NCBI GenBank assembly: GCA_040226215.1
Contig: JAVKFF010000231.1
Location: forward strand, 1-64,000
From: JAVKFF01 sp040226215
Lineage (GTDB): Bacteria > Pseudomonadota > Alphaproteobacteria > DSM-16000 > Inquilinaceae
Reading direction: 5' to 3'
Length of the DNA stretch: 64,000 nucleotides
Below the pieces are notes generated by a model that made no database searches, was not told the origin of the DNA, and saw nothing but the letters and a program-made list of their open reading frames with translations. The translations under genes were made by a program, and so were the position numbers. Of the stretch, positions 25,795 to 34,664 are shown one piece after another; position 1 is the stretch's first letter, and each line of letters opens with the position of its first letter.

Positions 25795-27927
25795 CTAGAT
25801 GGGGTCACCGGCCTGCAGCAGGGCGTCCAGCGCGACGGCGCCCTGACCCTGGCCCAGGACGAGGAAGGGATTGATGTCGAGCGACACCAGGCTGTCCGAG
25901 TGCGCCGCGGCAAACTCGGAGACGGCAACGAGCGCATCCTCGATAGCCGCGATATCCGCGGGTGGGTGTCCACGAAAACCGCGGAATATTGCCGCCGACC
26001 GCAGATCGAAGATCATGGCGCGGGCCTCTGTCCTGTCGATCGGGGCGCGTCGGAACGTGACGTCACCGAGCAGTTCCGCCATCACGCCGCCGAGTCCGAA
26101 CATGACCATCGGCCCGAAGACGGGGTCGCGGTGGACTCCGATGATCGTCTCGAGGCCCGCCTGCGCCATCGGCGTCACCAGAACTCCCTCCACCCGTGCA
26201 GAAGGCGCGAACCGGGACACGTTCTCCCGGAGCGTCGCGAAGCCGGCCGCGACAGCCTCCGCCGACGAAAGGCCGAGAAGGACACCGCCGACATCGGTCT
26301 TGTGAGCGATGTCCTGCGAGACCACCTTGATGGCGACCGGTAGCCCGAGAGCCTCGGCGGCGTCCACCGCCTCTTGCGGTGACGTGACGAGACGCCGGCG
26401 CAGGGTGGATACGCCGATACGGTCCAGCCAATCCAGCGACTGTGCCTCGTTCATGGTTCCGTGTGGCAGGTCGGGACCTCGTTTCTCTTGCGGTGGTCTC
26501 CGACGGGGCCGCGCGAAGCCGGCGGCGATCCGGGAGGCTGCGGCGGCGGCCCTGACGGCCCTCGTCGGCTCTTCGTAGATCAGGATGCCGAGCTGCGCGA
26601 ACTTCTCGAGCGCCTCCGGCGTCACCTTTCCGGACATATAGACGGGCGTGTCCGGGTACCTGCTCAAGGAGTGGCGCCAGGCATCGAGCATCAGCTCGCA
26701 GCGCTTCTCAGACAGGCCGACGATACTCTCGAAGGTGATGAGCGCGTCGTATCGGCCGTGATCCAGCATCTCGTCTATGAAGGTGCCGTAGAGCGAGAAA
26801 TCGCTGGCGATCTGGCCGGTTATGTCCATCGGGTTGCGCACCGCAGCGAACGGGACCAGGTCGCGCAGGCGACGCTGAGAGGCGTCCGGCATGGGTGCGA
26901 GGTCGAGACCGTATTCTTCCGCGGCGTCCGCCATGAGTACCGCGGCACCGCCCGATACGGTCACGACTCCGGCGCGATTGCCCGCTGGAAGTCTGCCGGT
27001 CGAGCAGGCGTAGCCGACATCGAACAGTTCGTCGATCGAACGAGCCCGATAGGCGCCGTATTGCTTCAGGACGGCGTCGTATGTCGCGTCACTTCCGGCA
27101 AGCGCGGCGGTATGCGACGCTGCCGCCTGGGCGCCCACTTCCGTGTGGCCGACCTTCATGAGGATGACGGGCTTCTGTGCCTGACGGGCAGCCTCCAGCG
27201 CCCCGACCAGCTTCTCGCCGTCTCTCACGCCTTCGAGATAGCCGAGGATGACCGACGTCGAGGGATCGCTGGCGAGGAAGGTGACAATGTCGGCAAAGTC
27301 GACATCCGCCTCATTCCCGGTGGAGACCCAGTAGCTTACCGGCAACCCACGATCGCGCGCCATGATGAAGCAATAGGTCCCGAAAGCACCGCTCTGGCTG
27401 ACGATGCTGATCTTGCCTGGAGCGGGCAGTCCCAGGTTGATGCTCTGGCTGAAGGTGGCGATCGTGCCGACGCCGAGGTTCATCATCCCAAGACAGTTCG
27501 GGCCGAGGATGCGCATACCCGAACTGCGTGCCAATTCGGCCATCTTCATCTGTTCGGCGTGGCCGGCCTCGCCGGCCTCCGCGAAGCCGGCGCTGAACAC
27601 GATGGCGGAGCGCACACCAGACGCCGCGCAGGACTGCAGCGTGGCCAGCACCTCACGCCGGGGAATCGAGACGATGGCGAGGTCGACGGGGCGGCCGATC
27701 TCCTCGACGGAGGCGACGGCAGGCAGGCCCTGCACCTCGGGCTCACTCAAGTGAACCGGGATGATCTCGCCGGCGAAGCCATAGCGAAGCAGCGCCTTCA
27801 GGACGCGGCCGCCCGGCTTTTCTGGTTTCGAGGAGGCACCGATGATGGCGATCGAGCGTGGCCGGAAGAGCGGCGCCAGGGCATCCTCGATATCGCCCGA
27901 AGGGCAGGCTTGCGCAGTGCTATCCAT
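25795..27927 (-). CDS. Acyl-CoA synthetase, NDP-forming (fused alpha-beta, acetate-CoA ligase type)
   Basis: One-chain ADP/GDP-forming acyl-CoA ligase, 710 aa, that activates a carboxylic acid with CoA and ATP through a phospho-His intermediate. Order is: CoA-binding domain (IAIIGASSKPEKPGGRV), succinyl-CoA-ligase-like domain with GNEADVDFAD, the swinging His272 in ASHTAALAGSD, then an ATP-grasp domain from about residue 500 with SQDIAHKTDVGGV. All landmarks are intact. It overlaps the DUF1214 gene by 8 bp and lies just before CaiB 2. The likely first step for the acid imported by this locus. Confidence 0.92.
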   Translation of the reverse strand: MDSTAQACPSGDIEDALAPLFRPRSIAIIGASSKPEKPGGRVLKALLRYGFAGEIIPVHLSEPEVQGLPAVASVEEIGRPVDLAIVSIPRREVLATLQSCAASGVRSAIVFSAGFAEAGEAGHAEQMKMAELARSSGMRILGPNCLGMMNLGVGTIATFSQSINLGLPAPGKISIVSQSGAFGTYCFIMARDRGLPVSYWVSTGNEADVDFADIVTFLASDPSTSVILGYLEGVRDGEKLVGALEAARQAQKPVILMKVGHTEVGAQAAASHTAALAGSDATYDAVLKQYGAYRARSIDELFDVGYACSTGRLPAGNRAGVVTVSGGAAVLMADAAEEYGLDLAPMPDASQRRLRDLVPFAAVRNPMDITGQIASDFSLYGTFIDEMLDHGRYDALITFESIVGLSEKRCELMLDAWRHSLSRYPDTPVYMSGKVTPEALEKFAQLGILIYEEPTRAVRAAAAASRIAAGFARPRRRPPQEKRGPDLPHGTMNEAQSLDWLDRIGVSTLRRRLVTSPQEAVDAAEALGLPVAIKVVSQDIAHKTDVGGVLLGLSSAEAVAAGFATLRENVSRFAPSARVEGVLVTPMAQAGLETIIGVHRDPVFGPMVMFGLGGVMAELLGDVTFRRAPIDRTEARAMIFDLRSAAIFRGFRGHPPADIAAIEDALVAVSEFAAAHSDSLVSLDINPFLVLGQGQGAVALDALLQAGDPI

Positions 27928-29047
27928 GAAGCTCTCTGATATCGGAGAGCTTCATCACCTTGCAGGTCGGATGAGGGGAAGTGGACGAAAGCATCCACCG
28001 GAAAGTCATCACGCCCTCGCTGTGTCCCGCCGTGTCCAGCCAGTTTGGCACACCCGGGTCGCTGGCCGCGATCACGAACGTAACACCGCCGTCATTGTTC
28101 CTGACGGCGCGGGCCGCATTGATGTTCACCTGGTGGTACCGGTAGTCGAGCGACTGGTTCCAGAAATTGCACAGGTGGAAGTTCCAGTATCGTGCGTCTG
28201 GCGGGATGGCGTCGACGACGAGCGCCTCATCGGGCTCCAGCTTGAAGTAGCCGGTCAGGTAGATGTTGTCCGGGGTTGCCATGACGAGTCCGCTGCTTTC
28301 TCCCGGCTGCACGCTGAACTCGTTCGGGCGTCGTCGCAGCGCGCCGGCGACGCGGGCCCAGATGGCGACCTGGTTGTTGACCTGCCAGGCGGTCTTCTTC
28401 AGCGCCCTTGCCATCACTTCCGGTGATAGCGCAGGGGGCGCGGCGGGGGCGCCCAGGCGTTCGATCGCGTAGCTGGCGGGCCGTTCGGTCTTTCGATCGA
28501 GGAAGTATTGCCGGATCGTCACCGACGTGGCGGTCTCGTCGATGACGACCCAGTTGCCTTTGTAGCCGTCGGGCTCAGGATCGGGGCTGAGGGTCACCTC
28601 GAATTGCCCGTCATCGCCGACGCGCAGCTCGGGGTCCGAAAGATGGGCGACATAGCGGGCGCCGCCCTGTCCGCCCGTGCTGCCGGCATAGACCGTCAAC
28701 CCGACATAGTGAACGGTCCCCCGCCGGCCGATGATGCGGTAGGTTCGGTCGCCCTTGATCAGTGTGGACTCGTAGTTGGCATCGGGGTTGTCGATGCCGA
28801 ACTTTCGCGTCGGTGACATGACGGGAAAGAAGCTGGGGAAATCCGGGTCCGGCCTTTCGACAACGCTGTCGATCGCCAGGCTCAGGAGTTCGAGAAGGTA
28901 GCGGAAACCCTCGGCGCGATCGATCGGTCCGTCCGGTGCCTTTTCATGCGTGATTCCGCGCCCCGCCTCTTTCAGCGTGTCGCAGAAGTCATCCCATGCG
29001 GAGCCGGACATCACTGCCGCAGGATCATACCTCGACCTATCCGCCAT
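27920..29047 (-). CDS. DUF1214-domain protein
   Basis: Conserved protein of unknown function, 375 aa from ATG 29047; a 20-residue longer version lacks coding character. The C-terminal DUF1214 region is recognisable from YWNFHLCNFWNQSLDY, YHQVNIN and the terminal DPGVPNWLDTAGHSEG motif. No signal peptide or membrane segment is evident. Members often sit with lipid, steroid or aromatic catabolic genes, which is the case here. First gene of the operon leading to the acyl-CoA synthetase and CaiB 2, and controlled from the intergenic region that carries operator site 3. Confidence 0.82.
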   Translation of the reverse strand: MADRSRYDPAAVMSGSAWDDFCDTLKEAGRGITHEKAPDGPIDRAEGFRYLLELLSLAIDSVVERPDPDFPSFFPVMSPTRKFGIDNPDANYESTLIKGDRTYRIIGRRGTVHYVGLTVYAGSTGGQGGARYVAHLSDPELRVGDDGQFEVTLSPDPEPDGYKGNWVVIDETATSVTIRQYFLDRKTERPASYAIERLGAPAAPPALSPEVMARALKKTAWQVNNQVAIWARVAGALRRRPNEFSVQPGESSGLVMATPDNIYLTGYFKLEPDEALVVDAIPPDARYWNFHLCNFWNQSLDYRYHQVNINAARAVRNNDGGVTFVIAASDPGVPNWLDTAGHSEGVMTFRWMLSSTSPHPTCKVMKLSDIRELHG

Positions 29048-29157
29048 CCGATGCTCCGCCTGCTGATGCGGGGGCGGCGAGACCGATCGCCCACCCCGAC
29101 CCGCCACTCGCCAATCAACCCGCTAAGCCACTGACCTAGACCCATTTCATGACGATT

Positions 29158-29181
29158 AAAAAAACGGTTGATAGTTTTTTT
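29158..29181. promoter_or_regulatory. Operator site 3 between divergent DUF1214 operon and CaiB 3
   Basis: On the minus strand the site reads AACTATCAACCGTTTTTTT, matching the block B consensus AACNAACRACCGTTNNTTT. An exact TTGACA -35 hexamer for leftward transcription lies at complement(29181-29186), so the operator begins right after it, where a bound repressor would block polymerase. It serves the DUF1214 operon and probably also the divergent CaiB gene 44 bp away. Confidence 0.65.
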
Positions 29182-29225
29182 GTCAAGCCCATACTGAGGC
29201 CGTAGCGCGGAAGAGGAGTGCGCGG

Positions 29226-30449
29226 ATGCACCGTCCCTACAAGGGCATCAGAATTGTGGACCTGACACACTTCCATGCAGGTCCTCTGTGCACTTACGAG
29301 CTTGCGCTGCTGGGGGCCGAGGTGATCAAGGTCGAGTCGCCCGAAGGCGGCGACATGCTGCGCCGCGTCACCCGTGACAAGGGGCTGCGGGCCGCGGGGC
29401 TGGGTGCGCTGTTCACCGGCCAGAACGCGAATAAGAAGTCCGTTGTTCTCGACCTGAAGCAGGATGAGGGCCGGGACGTCTTCCGTCGTCTTGTCGCGAC
29501 GGCGGATGTCGTGGTCGAGAACATGCGCCCCGGGGCCATGGATCGGCTGGGTCTCGGATATGCCGATCTCAGCGCAATCAATCCAAGGCTGGTCTATTGC
29601 GCCCTGTCCGGCTTCGGGCAGACGGGGCCGCTCAGCGACCGCCCTGGATTCGATCATTGCATGCAGGGATTTGCGGGCATCATGTCCGTGACGGGAACTC
29701 AGGAGTCAGGACCGCTCAAGGTCGGATTTCCGATTGCCGATTCCGGCACGGCGCTGATGGCCGCCTTCGCGATCTCAAGCGCGCTTTACGAAGCGAAGGT
29801 GACCGGCAAGGGGTTGCTGGTCGACGTGTCCATGCTCGAATCGTGCCTGGTGCTCCAATCACTCCTCGTCTACCGCTATCTCAACGGCGGTGAGGAGCCG
29901 CAGCGGATCGGCAACGACGCGCTCAGCGTCGCCCCGTATGTCGGGACCTTCGAGACCAAGGACGGCATCATCCTGCTCAATCCGAGCGTGTTCAGGCATT
30001 TCCGACAGCTCTGCACCTCGATCGATCGCGAGGATCTCAACACCGATCCACGTTGCGAGAACGAGAGCGCGGCTGTGAGGAACCGGGTATGGCTGCGGCA
30101 GGAGATCCAGAACGCGCTCAACGCCCGAGATGCCGAGGAATGGGAAGAAATCCTGAGCCGGGATGGCGTGCCGGCATCACGGGTAAGAACGATTCCGGAG
30201 GCGCTCGCCGAGGCGCAGACGAAGGCGCGGTCGGCGGTGACCCATCTGCGCGATATCGAAGGTGCGCCGGACGGTGTCCGCACCCTCAATGTCGGTTTCC
30301 GACTGGGACAAGAGGCGCCCGCGCCCGAGCGATCGCCGCCCCGTCTGGGCGAGCACACCCTGGAGGTCCTGGAGGACATCGGCCTCGACCGGGATGAGAT
30401 CGCGCGCCTGCTCACCGAGCGGGTGGCGGTCGCTGCCGCGCCTCTCTGA
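29226..30449 (+). CDS. CaiB/BaiF family CoA-transferase 3
   Basis: Class III CoA-transferase of 407 aa. It has IRIVDLTHFHAGPLCTYELA, LLGAEVIKVESPEGGD, SGFGQTGPLSDRPGFDH and acceptor Asp172 in KVGFPIADSG. It is the only gene on its stretch between operator site 3 and the TetR gene 137 bp downstream. Three class III transferases in one regulon suggests separate roles, for example activation, racemisation and CoA recycling. Secure family call, substrate unknown. Confidence 0.91.
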   Translation: MHRPYKGIRIVDLTHFHAGPLCTYELALLGAEVIKVESPEGGDMLRRVTRDKGLRAAGLGALFTGQNANKKSVVLDLKQDEGRDVFRRLVATADVVVENMRPGAMDRLGLGYADLSAINPRLVYCALSGFGQTGPLSDRPGFDHCMQGFAGIMSVTGTQESGPLKVGFPIADSGTALMAAFAISSALYEAKVTGKGLLVDVSMLESCLVLQSLLVYRYLNGGEEPQRIGNDALSVAPYVGTFETKDGIILLNPSVFRHFRQLCTSIDREDLNTDPRCENESAAVRNRVWLRQEIQNALNARDAEEWEEILSRDGVPASRVRTIPEALAEAQTKARSAVTHLRDIEGAPDGVRTLNVGFRLGQEAPAPERSPPRLGEHTLEVLEDIGLDRDEIARLLTERVAVAAAPL

Positions 30450-30586
30450 TCTGTCTGGTGCAGCCGGGGTGGTTCGGGATCCGCCGGCCGCGACGTATGG
30501 TTGTGCGGCTTGGGGGTTGGCGGTGGAACCACGATGGTCTATTTCCCGCCTATTGTGGTCCGGGACGATCTGAGCGGGGAAGGTGA

Positions 30587-31216
30587 ATGAGGACGGCTGG
30601 TTCCAACCGTGAATCCACGATGGCGGCAATTTCCGAGGCCGGTATCGACCTGATCTTCCAGTACGGATTTCCGTCGACCACCTTGCGCATGGTCGCGAAG
30701 AAAGTCGGTATGCAGGCTGGCTCCCTCTACAACTACTTCGAGGACAAGCAGTCATTTCTCTATCAGATCATGAAGCGTTCGCGTCAGGATCTGCTTGCGG
30801 AACTCGATCGAAAGTTGACCGGAAACGCCGACCCGGTCCAGGCCCTCAAGGCCTTCATCGAGGTGCATATCGAGTTCTATACCGAACGGTCGAAGGAGAT
30901 GTTCATCGGCCGGATGGAATTGCGCGGACTGACCGACGAGCAGTTCCGGGATATCAACGCGCTCAGGGACCGGTATGAATGGCAATTCACGAGCATCCTC
31001 GAGAATGGGCGGCGCACGGGCGATTTCGTCGTCGATGACATCAGGCTGACGACCTACGCCATCCTGGCGATGCTGACCGACATCAGCACCTGGTATCGCC
31101 CCAGGGGAAGAATGACCAAGGGCCAGCTCATCGAATACTACACGAACATGGTCTTCCACATTCTCCGCTGCGAGCGGCCGGATGCCATCGGCGGAAGCGA
31201 TAATCCGGCGGACTGA
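30587..31216 (+). CDS. TetR/AcrR family transcriptional regulator
   Basis: DNA-binding regulator of 209 aa. The N-terminal helix-turn-helix is residues about 28-50 with TTLRMVAKKVGMQAGSLYNYF followed by DKQSFLYQIM; the remaining helices form the ligand domain. The ligand in this class is commonly an acyl-CoA. It is embedded in the centre of block B and is the only local regulator there, so it probably reads the six AACNAACRACCGTTNNTTT sites. No such site was seen in its own 137-bp leader, so it may not be autoregulated. A GGGGAAGG ribosome site precedes ATG 30587. Confidence 0.9.
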   Translation: MRTAGSNRESTMAAISEAGIDLIFQYGFPSTTLRMVAKKVGMQAGSLYNYFEDKQSFLYQIMKRSRQDLLAELDRKLTGNADPVQALKAFIEVHIEFYTERSKEMFIGRMELRGLTDEQFRDINALRDRYEWQFTSILENGRRTGDFVVDDIRLTTYAILAMLTDISTWYRPRGRMTKGQLIEYYTNMVFHILRCERPDAIGGSDNPAD

Positions 31217-31239
31217 AGCGCCGCCGGGCGGGGTCGCGG

Positions 31240-31710
31240 TCAGTCAGGAGCCGCCCCGGCATCCGCTTCTGGACGCCTGCGTATCAAGGTCACCCACACA
31301 CCCGATTGCACGACCACGTCGGACTGGTTGACGACCTCTATTCGACGTTTGACCACGCCGCGGTGCGGGTTCGACGTTCCCGATTTTTCCAGTACGGTCT
31401 CGCGGACATGGATGGTGTCGCCCGGCATGACGGGCGCGTGGAAGCGCCACTCCTCCATGCTCAGAAAGGCGATCGCGGTGCCATGCAACTCGCCGCGGCG
31501 CTGGGTCAGGCCGGTCGCAATGGAGAGGGTCAGCAGCCCGTGCGCAACGCGACCGCCAAAGGGTGTCGATGCAGCGAAAACGGCGTCTGTATGCAGCGGG
31601 TTGAAATCACCGGAGATCCCGCAGAACTGGACAATGTCGGATTCTGTCACCGTTCGGGCCTCCGTCTCGCGGACGGCGTCCACCACGAAATCCTCGAAAT
31701 AGAGCGGCAT
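31240..31710 (-). CDS. MaoC-like (R)-specific enoyl-CoA hydratase
   Basis: Single hot-dog-fold hydratase, 156 aa. The hydratase-2 motif is present as FCGISGDFNPLH (catalytic Asp and His) followed by FGGRVAHGLL. It would hydrate a 2-enoyl-CoA to the 3-hydroxyacyl-CoA that an aldolase or dehydrogenase then uses. It is the third gene of a minus-strand set with a DUF35 protein and a thiolase-like protein. This trio parallels ChsH1/ChsH2 with Ltp2 in steroid side-chain loss, where a MaoC hydratase and a DUF35 domain work with a thiolase-fold aldolase. Confidence 0.88.
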   Translation of the reverse strand: MPLYFEDFVVDAVRETEARTVTESDIVQFCGISGDFNPLHTDAVFAASTPFGGRVAHGLLTLSIATGLTQRRGELHGTAIAFLSMEEWRFHAPVMPGDTIHVRETVLEKSGTSNPHRGVVKRRIEVVNQSDVVVQSGVWVTLIRRRPEADAGAAPD

Positions 31711-31725
31711 CCATCCTCTCCGAAG

Positions 31726-32154
31726 TCACGCGGCGCTGCCAGCGGAACAGGCGCCGAAGAGCGGCCCATCTTCGTATTGCAGCACCACGAGTTCCATTGC
31801 GCAGTCCAGAGCCGGCGCCGGATCGCCGACGAGGCGGGTGGCGATGCGAACCTTCTCCGCAAGATCGATGATGCACACGGCGTAGGGCGCCTCCTCCGCG
31901 AAGCGTCCCGGTGCGGCGTGGATCGTGGTGCGCGAGTAGAGGCTGCCGTGACCTGACAGTTCGATCCACCCCACCGGGCGATGCCAGCACGCAGGACAAT
32001 GCTGTTTCGGCGGAAAAGCGATATCACCGCAATTCGGGCATTGCGTGGTGGTGAACCGGCCCTTCTCGAGTTCGTGCCAGAAGGGTTGCGTGAAGGCAGA
32101 GATTCTAGGGGGATAGGCGCGGCGCCGGGGGATTCTGATTATCCGGAGCGTCAT
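31726..32154 (-). CDS. DUF35 / zinc-ribbon OB-fold protein, aldolase partner
   Basis: Small protein of 142 aa. The start is set by an ATGA overlap with the upstream thiolase stop (ATG at 32154); a longer frame to 32208 is inside that gene. An N-terminal rubredoxin-like zinc ribbon is visible as CPNCG then CPAC, followed by an OB-fold (GSLYSRTTIHAAPG). Proteins of this type bind thiolase-like enzymes; in Ltp2 and bacterial HMG-CoA synthase-type systems the DUF35 part is needed for activity. Expected partner is the Cys-less thiolase upstream. Activity is by analogy. Confidence 0.85.
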   Translation of the reverse strand: MTLRIIRIPRRRAYPPRISAFTQPFWHELEKGRFTTTQCPNCGDIAFPPKQHCPACWHRPVGWIELSGHGSLYSRTTIHAAPGRFAEEAPYAVCIIDLAEKVRIATRLVGDPAPALDCAMELVVLQYEDGPLFGACSAGSAA

Positions 32155-33341
32155 TGCATCGCCTCGAAAACATGCACGAGAGCGGCGTTGTAGTTGCCGA
32201 GTTCGCACGTTGTGACGCCCAATGCGGCCCCGTCGACCTGGCGCCGTCCGGCGCGGTGGCGCAACTGCTCCGCCATCTCGACAAAGCTGTAAAGGGGTGT
32301 GATGAACGGTGGGTGTCCCCGGGACAGCAGGCCGCCGGACGTGCAGATCGGGATGCGTCCGCCGAGGCTCGTTTCGCCCGCCGCGCAGGCGCTGGCGCCT
32401 TGTCCGTCCGCCACCAGACCCAGTGCCTCGCTGACGAGCACCTCAACGATCGTGCACGGTGCGTAGACCTCTGCAAGATCGATGTCCGCCGGCTCGACCT
32501 CCGCCTCGGCAAAGGCGATGGCGGCGGCGCGTCGAGCGGCATTGAAGTCGGTCATCCTGTTCGGCCGCTCACTGATCTGGTGCGCGCCTTCGTGGTGAAA
32601 GCCGGAGCCACGAAGCTTTACGTACGGGCGGCCCAGGGTTCGGGCGAAGTCGACGCTGCTGAGAACCAGGCAAGCCGCGCCGTCGCTGCGTGGCGGCACT
32701 TCGAACAGTCCCAGTGGCTCCACGATCGGGCGCTGATCGAGCACTTCCTCAAGCGTGATCGGCTTGCGGAACTGGGCGAGGGGATTGAGGCAGGCATGAT
32801 GGCGGTTCTTGACAGCCACCTGGGCGATTTCGGCCCGGCCTACGCCATGGTCGTGCATGTAGCGGGTCGCGTCCATGGCGTACCAGGAGATCGGCGTGAA
32901 GCCGAATGAGGAGTGGAAATCGACGTCTCCGGTCGCCCGCATTGACCGGTTCATGTGGACGGTTGCGGAAACGGCCGTCTCGAAGTTGACGCCGAGTGCG
33001 AGGGCGACCTCGACCCGTCCGCCTCTGATCTGCTGCGCTGCCTGCTCGAGGGCCAGGCCTCCGGTCATGCCGTTGCCCACGACCTCCATGACCACGCCGT
33101 CGCATTCGAGGCGGAGCTGTGCGGCCATGAACGTGCCGAAATACAGCTGCTTGGTATATGCGCGCGGATAGTTGAGGACCATCGCGCCGATCGCCGACTT
33201 GTCGATGCCGGCATCCGCGACGGCGTCGATGGCGACGCCAGCGAGAACCTCGTGCTCGAGAGTCTGGATCTCCTCCTCGTCACGCGATTGATGGCGCCCA
33301 CAGGGAATGGCGGCGGCGCCGATGATCGCAATCTCCGTCAC
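32151..33341 (-). CDS. Thiolase-fold protein without nucleophilic Cys, Ltp2/SCP2-thiolase-like (possible aldolase)
   Basis: Thiolase superfamily, 396 aa. The GTG at 33341 is chosen because GGGAGG lies 7 bases upstream; a TTG at 33356 would lie inside the operator. The thiolase nucleophile position (CxSG) reads VGNGMTGGLA, so Cys is replaced by Gly and ordinary thiolysis is not expected. A Tyr occurs in AEVYAPCT, where Ltp2-type aldolases use Tyr. The tail has SGGLLSRGHPP and TTCELGNYNA. Neighbours are a DUF35 partner and a MaoC hydratase, as in retro-aldol side-chain cleavage systems. Function inferred. Confidence 0.8.
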   Translation of the reverse strand: MTEIAIIGAAAIPCGRHQSRDEEEIQTLEHEVLAGVAIDAVADAGIDKSAIGAMVLNYPRAYTKQLYFGTFMAAQLRLECDGVVMEVVGNGMTGGLALEQAAQQIRGGRVEVALALGVNFETAVSATVHMNRSMRATGDVDFHSSFGFTPISWYAMDATRYMHDHGVGRAEIAQVAVKNRHHACLNPLAQFRKPITLEEVLDQRPIVEPLGLFEVPPRSDGAACLVLSSVDFARTLGRPYVKLRGSGFHHEGAHQISERPNRMTDFNAARRAAAIAFAEAEVEPADIDLAEVYAPCTIVEVLVSEALGLVADGQGASACAAGETSLGGRIPICTSGGLLSRGHPPFITPLYSFVEMAEQLRHRAGRRQVDGAALGVTTCELGNYNAALVHVFEAMQ

Positions 33342-33354
33342 TCGTCGGCCTCCC

Positions 33355-33376
33355 AAACAAACGAACGACCGTTTTT
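33355..33376. promoter_or_regulatory. Operator site 4, upstream of the thiolase/DUF35/MaoC operon
   Basis: AACGAACGACCGTTTTTAG fits the block B consensus at all conserved positions except one of the terminal T residues. It lies 13 bases upstream of the GTG start at 33341, overlapping the ribosome-site region and probably the transcription start of the minus-strand operon. Confidence 0.65.
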
Positions 33377-33484
33377 AGGGCCTCGATCCAAATTGTGCAA
33401 GCTGTCGCGCGCCTGAATTTCAGATTTATCAGGAAGTTGCGCGAATTCTGCGGCAGATCGGTCGCGCGCCATCAACCGAATAAT

Positions 33485-33506
33485 GAACGAATGACCGTTT
33501 TTTTGT
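33485..33506. promoter_or_regulatory. Operator site 5, upstream of the TAXI-TRAP transporter
   Basis: AACGAATGACCGTTTTTTT fits the consensus with one change. It is 66 bases before the ATG of the TRAP receptor gene at 33572, and about 130 bases from site 4, so the two divergent units each have their own copy. Confidence 0.65.
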
Positions 33507-33571
33507 AGCCGGCCTATGCCAAAGCGGGCAGAATATGAGGGGGAGACAACACCAAAAAGGGAGGAGACGAA

Positions 33572-34600
33572 ATGTCGATCTGCTGGAGAACGATTGCGTC
33601 AGCCGCCGTTGTCGCGACGAGCGGAACGGCCCTCTGCGCCACGGCGCAGGCGCAAACCCTGCTGACGGCCGAGGCCGCCAATCCGGGGTCGTCATCTTAC
33701 ATCGCGTTGGTGTCCTTCGGGAACGTCACCCGACACCACGCCGGTGTCGAACTTCAGGTAAACGCAGGTGCGACGGCGACCAGGTCGATGCTCGATGGTG
33801 CGAGAGGAGACCTCGACATCTACACGATCACCTACACCGCGACCAACTGGATGGCAGAGCAGTCGCAGATGTACGAGGCGATCGACGATGCGCCGGAGGC
33901 CGCACAGAACCTGCGGGCGATCTTCAGCTATCCGGGCGGTGCCTACCAGATGGTCGTCTTTGAGGATTCCGGCATTCGCTCGATCGAGGATTTCGCGGGT
34001 CACTCCGTTTTCATCGGCCCGGCGGGAGGATCAGCCGCTTCCCAGATGGCAATTCTGATCGAAGGGATCGCGGGGCTGGTCGCCGACGAGGACTACGATG
34101 CCATTTCCCTCGACTGGGGTGGCGGACAACAGGCCTTCCAGGACGGCCAGGTCGATGTGTTCATTCGCCCGACCTTCATCGGCGCCGCCAACATCGAGCA
34201 ATTTGGGCTGGCGAACGAAATCAGGATCATCGGCATTCCTGACGACATGCTCGACAACGAGGCGGTCGCGGAACTGACCAATCTGCCCGGTCGATCGATC
34301 GACCGTGTGCCGCCGGGTACCTATTCGAACCAGACCAATGAGGATGCGGTGAACGCGCTTGGCTTCTGGCTTGGGATCGGTGCCAGTCGAGAAGTGCCGG
34401 AGGATACGGTCTATGAGATGACGCGGTCGCTTTGGGAGAACCTGGACGAGTTCCAGAGCGCCGGCGCCTTCCTGCGGGCGGTGACGCCGGAAAACGCCTT
34501 CAATCACATGAATATGCCGCTGCATCCGGGCGCCTACCGGTATTACCAGGAGCAGGGCTTCGATGTGCCGGAGGAATTGATCCCACCTGAAGCGATGTAG
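33572..34600 (+). CDS. TRAP transporter solute receptor, TAXI family
   Basis: Periplasmic binding protein, 342 aa. A Sec signal peptide is visible (residues about 1-27, ending ATAQA-Q) and the mature part has the TAXI-type core (TLLTAEAANPGSSSY, VNAGATATRSM, DWGGGQQAFQDGQVDVF). It delivers the substrate to the fused permease at 34665. A GGGAGGAGA ribosome site precedes the ATG. TAXI systems import organic acids; given the regulon, the substrate is likely the acid degraded by block B. Confidence 0.88.
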   Translation: MSICWRTIASAAVVATSGTALCATAQAQTLLTAEAANPGSSSYIALVSFGNVTRHHAGVELQVNAGATATRSMLDGARGDLDIYTITYTATNWMAEQSQMYEAIDDAPEAAQNLRAIFSYPGGAYQMVVFEDSGIRSIEDFAGHSVFIGPAGGSAASQMAILIEGIAGLVADEDYDAISLDWGGGQQAFQDGQVDVFIRPTFIGAANIEQFGLANEIRIIGIPDDMLDNEAVAELTNLPGRSIDRVPPGTYSNQTNEDAVNALGFWLGIGASREVPEDTVYEMTRSLWENLDEFQSAGAFLRAVTPENAFNHMNMPLHPGAYRYYQEQGFDVPEELIPPEAM

Positions 34601-34664
34601 CCGACCGAGTGCATCGGCAGAAGGTGCGTTCGATCCAAGGCTATGGACTGAGTGAGGATCCACG

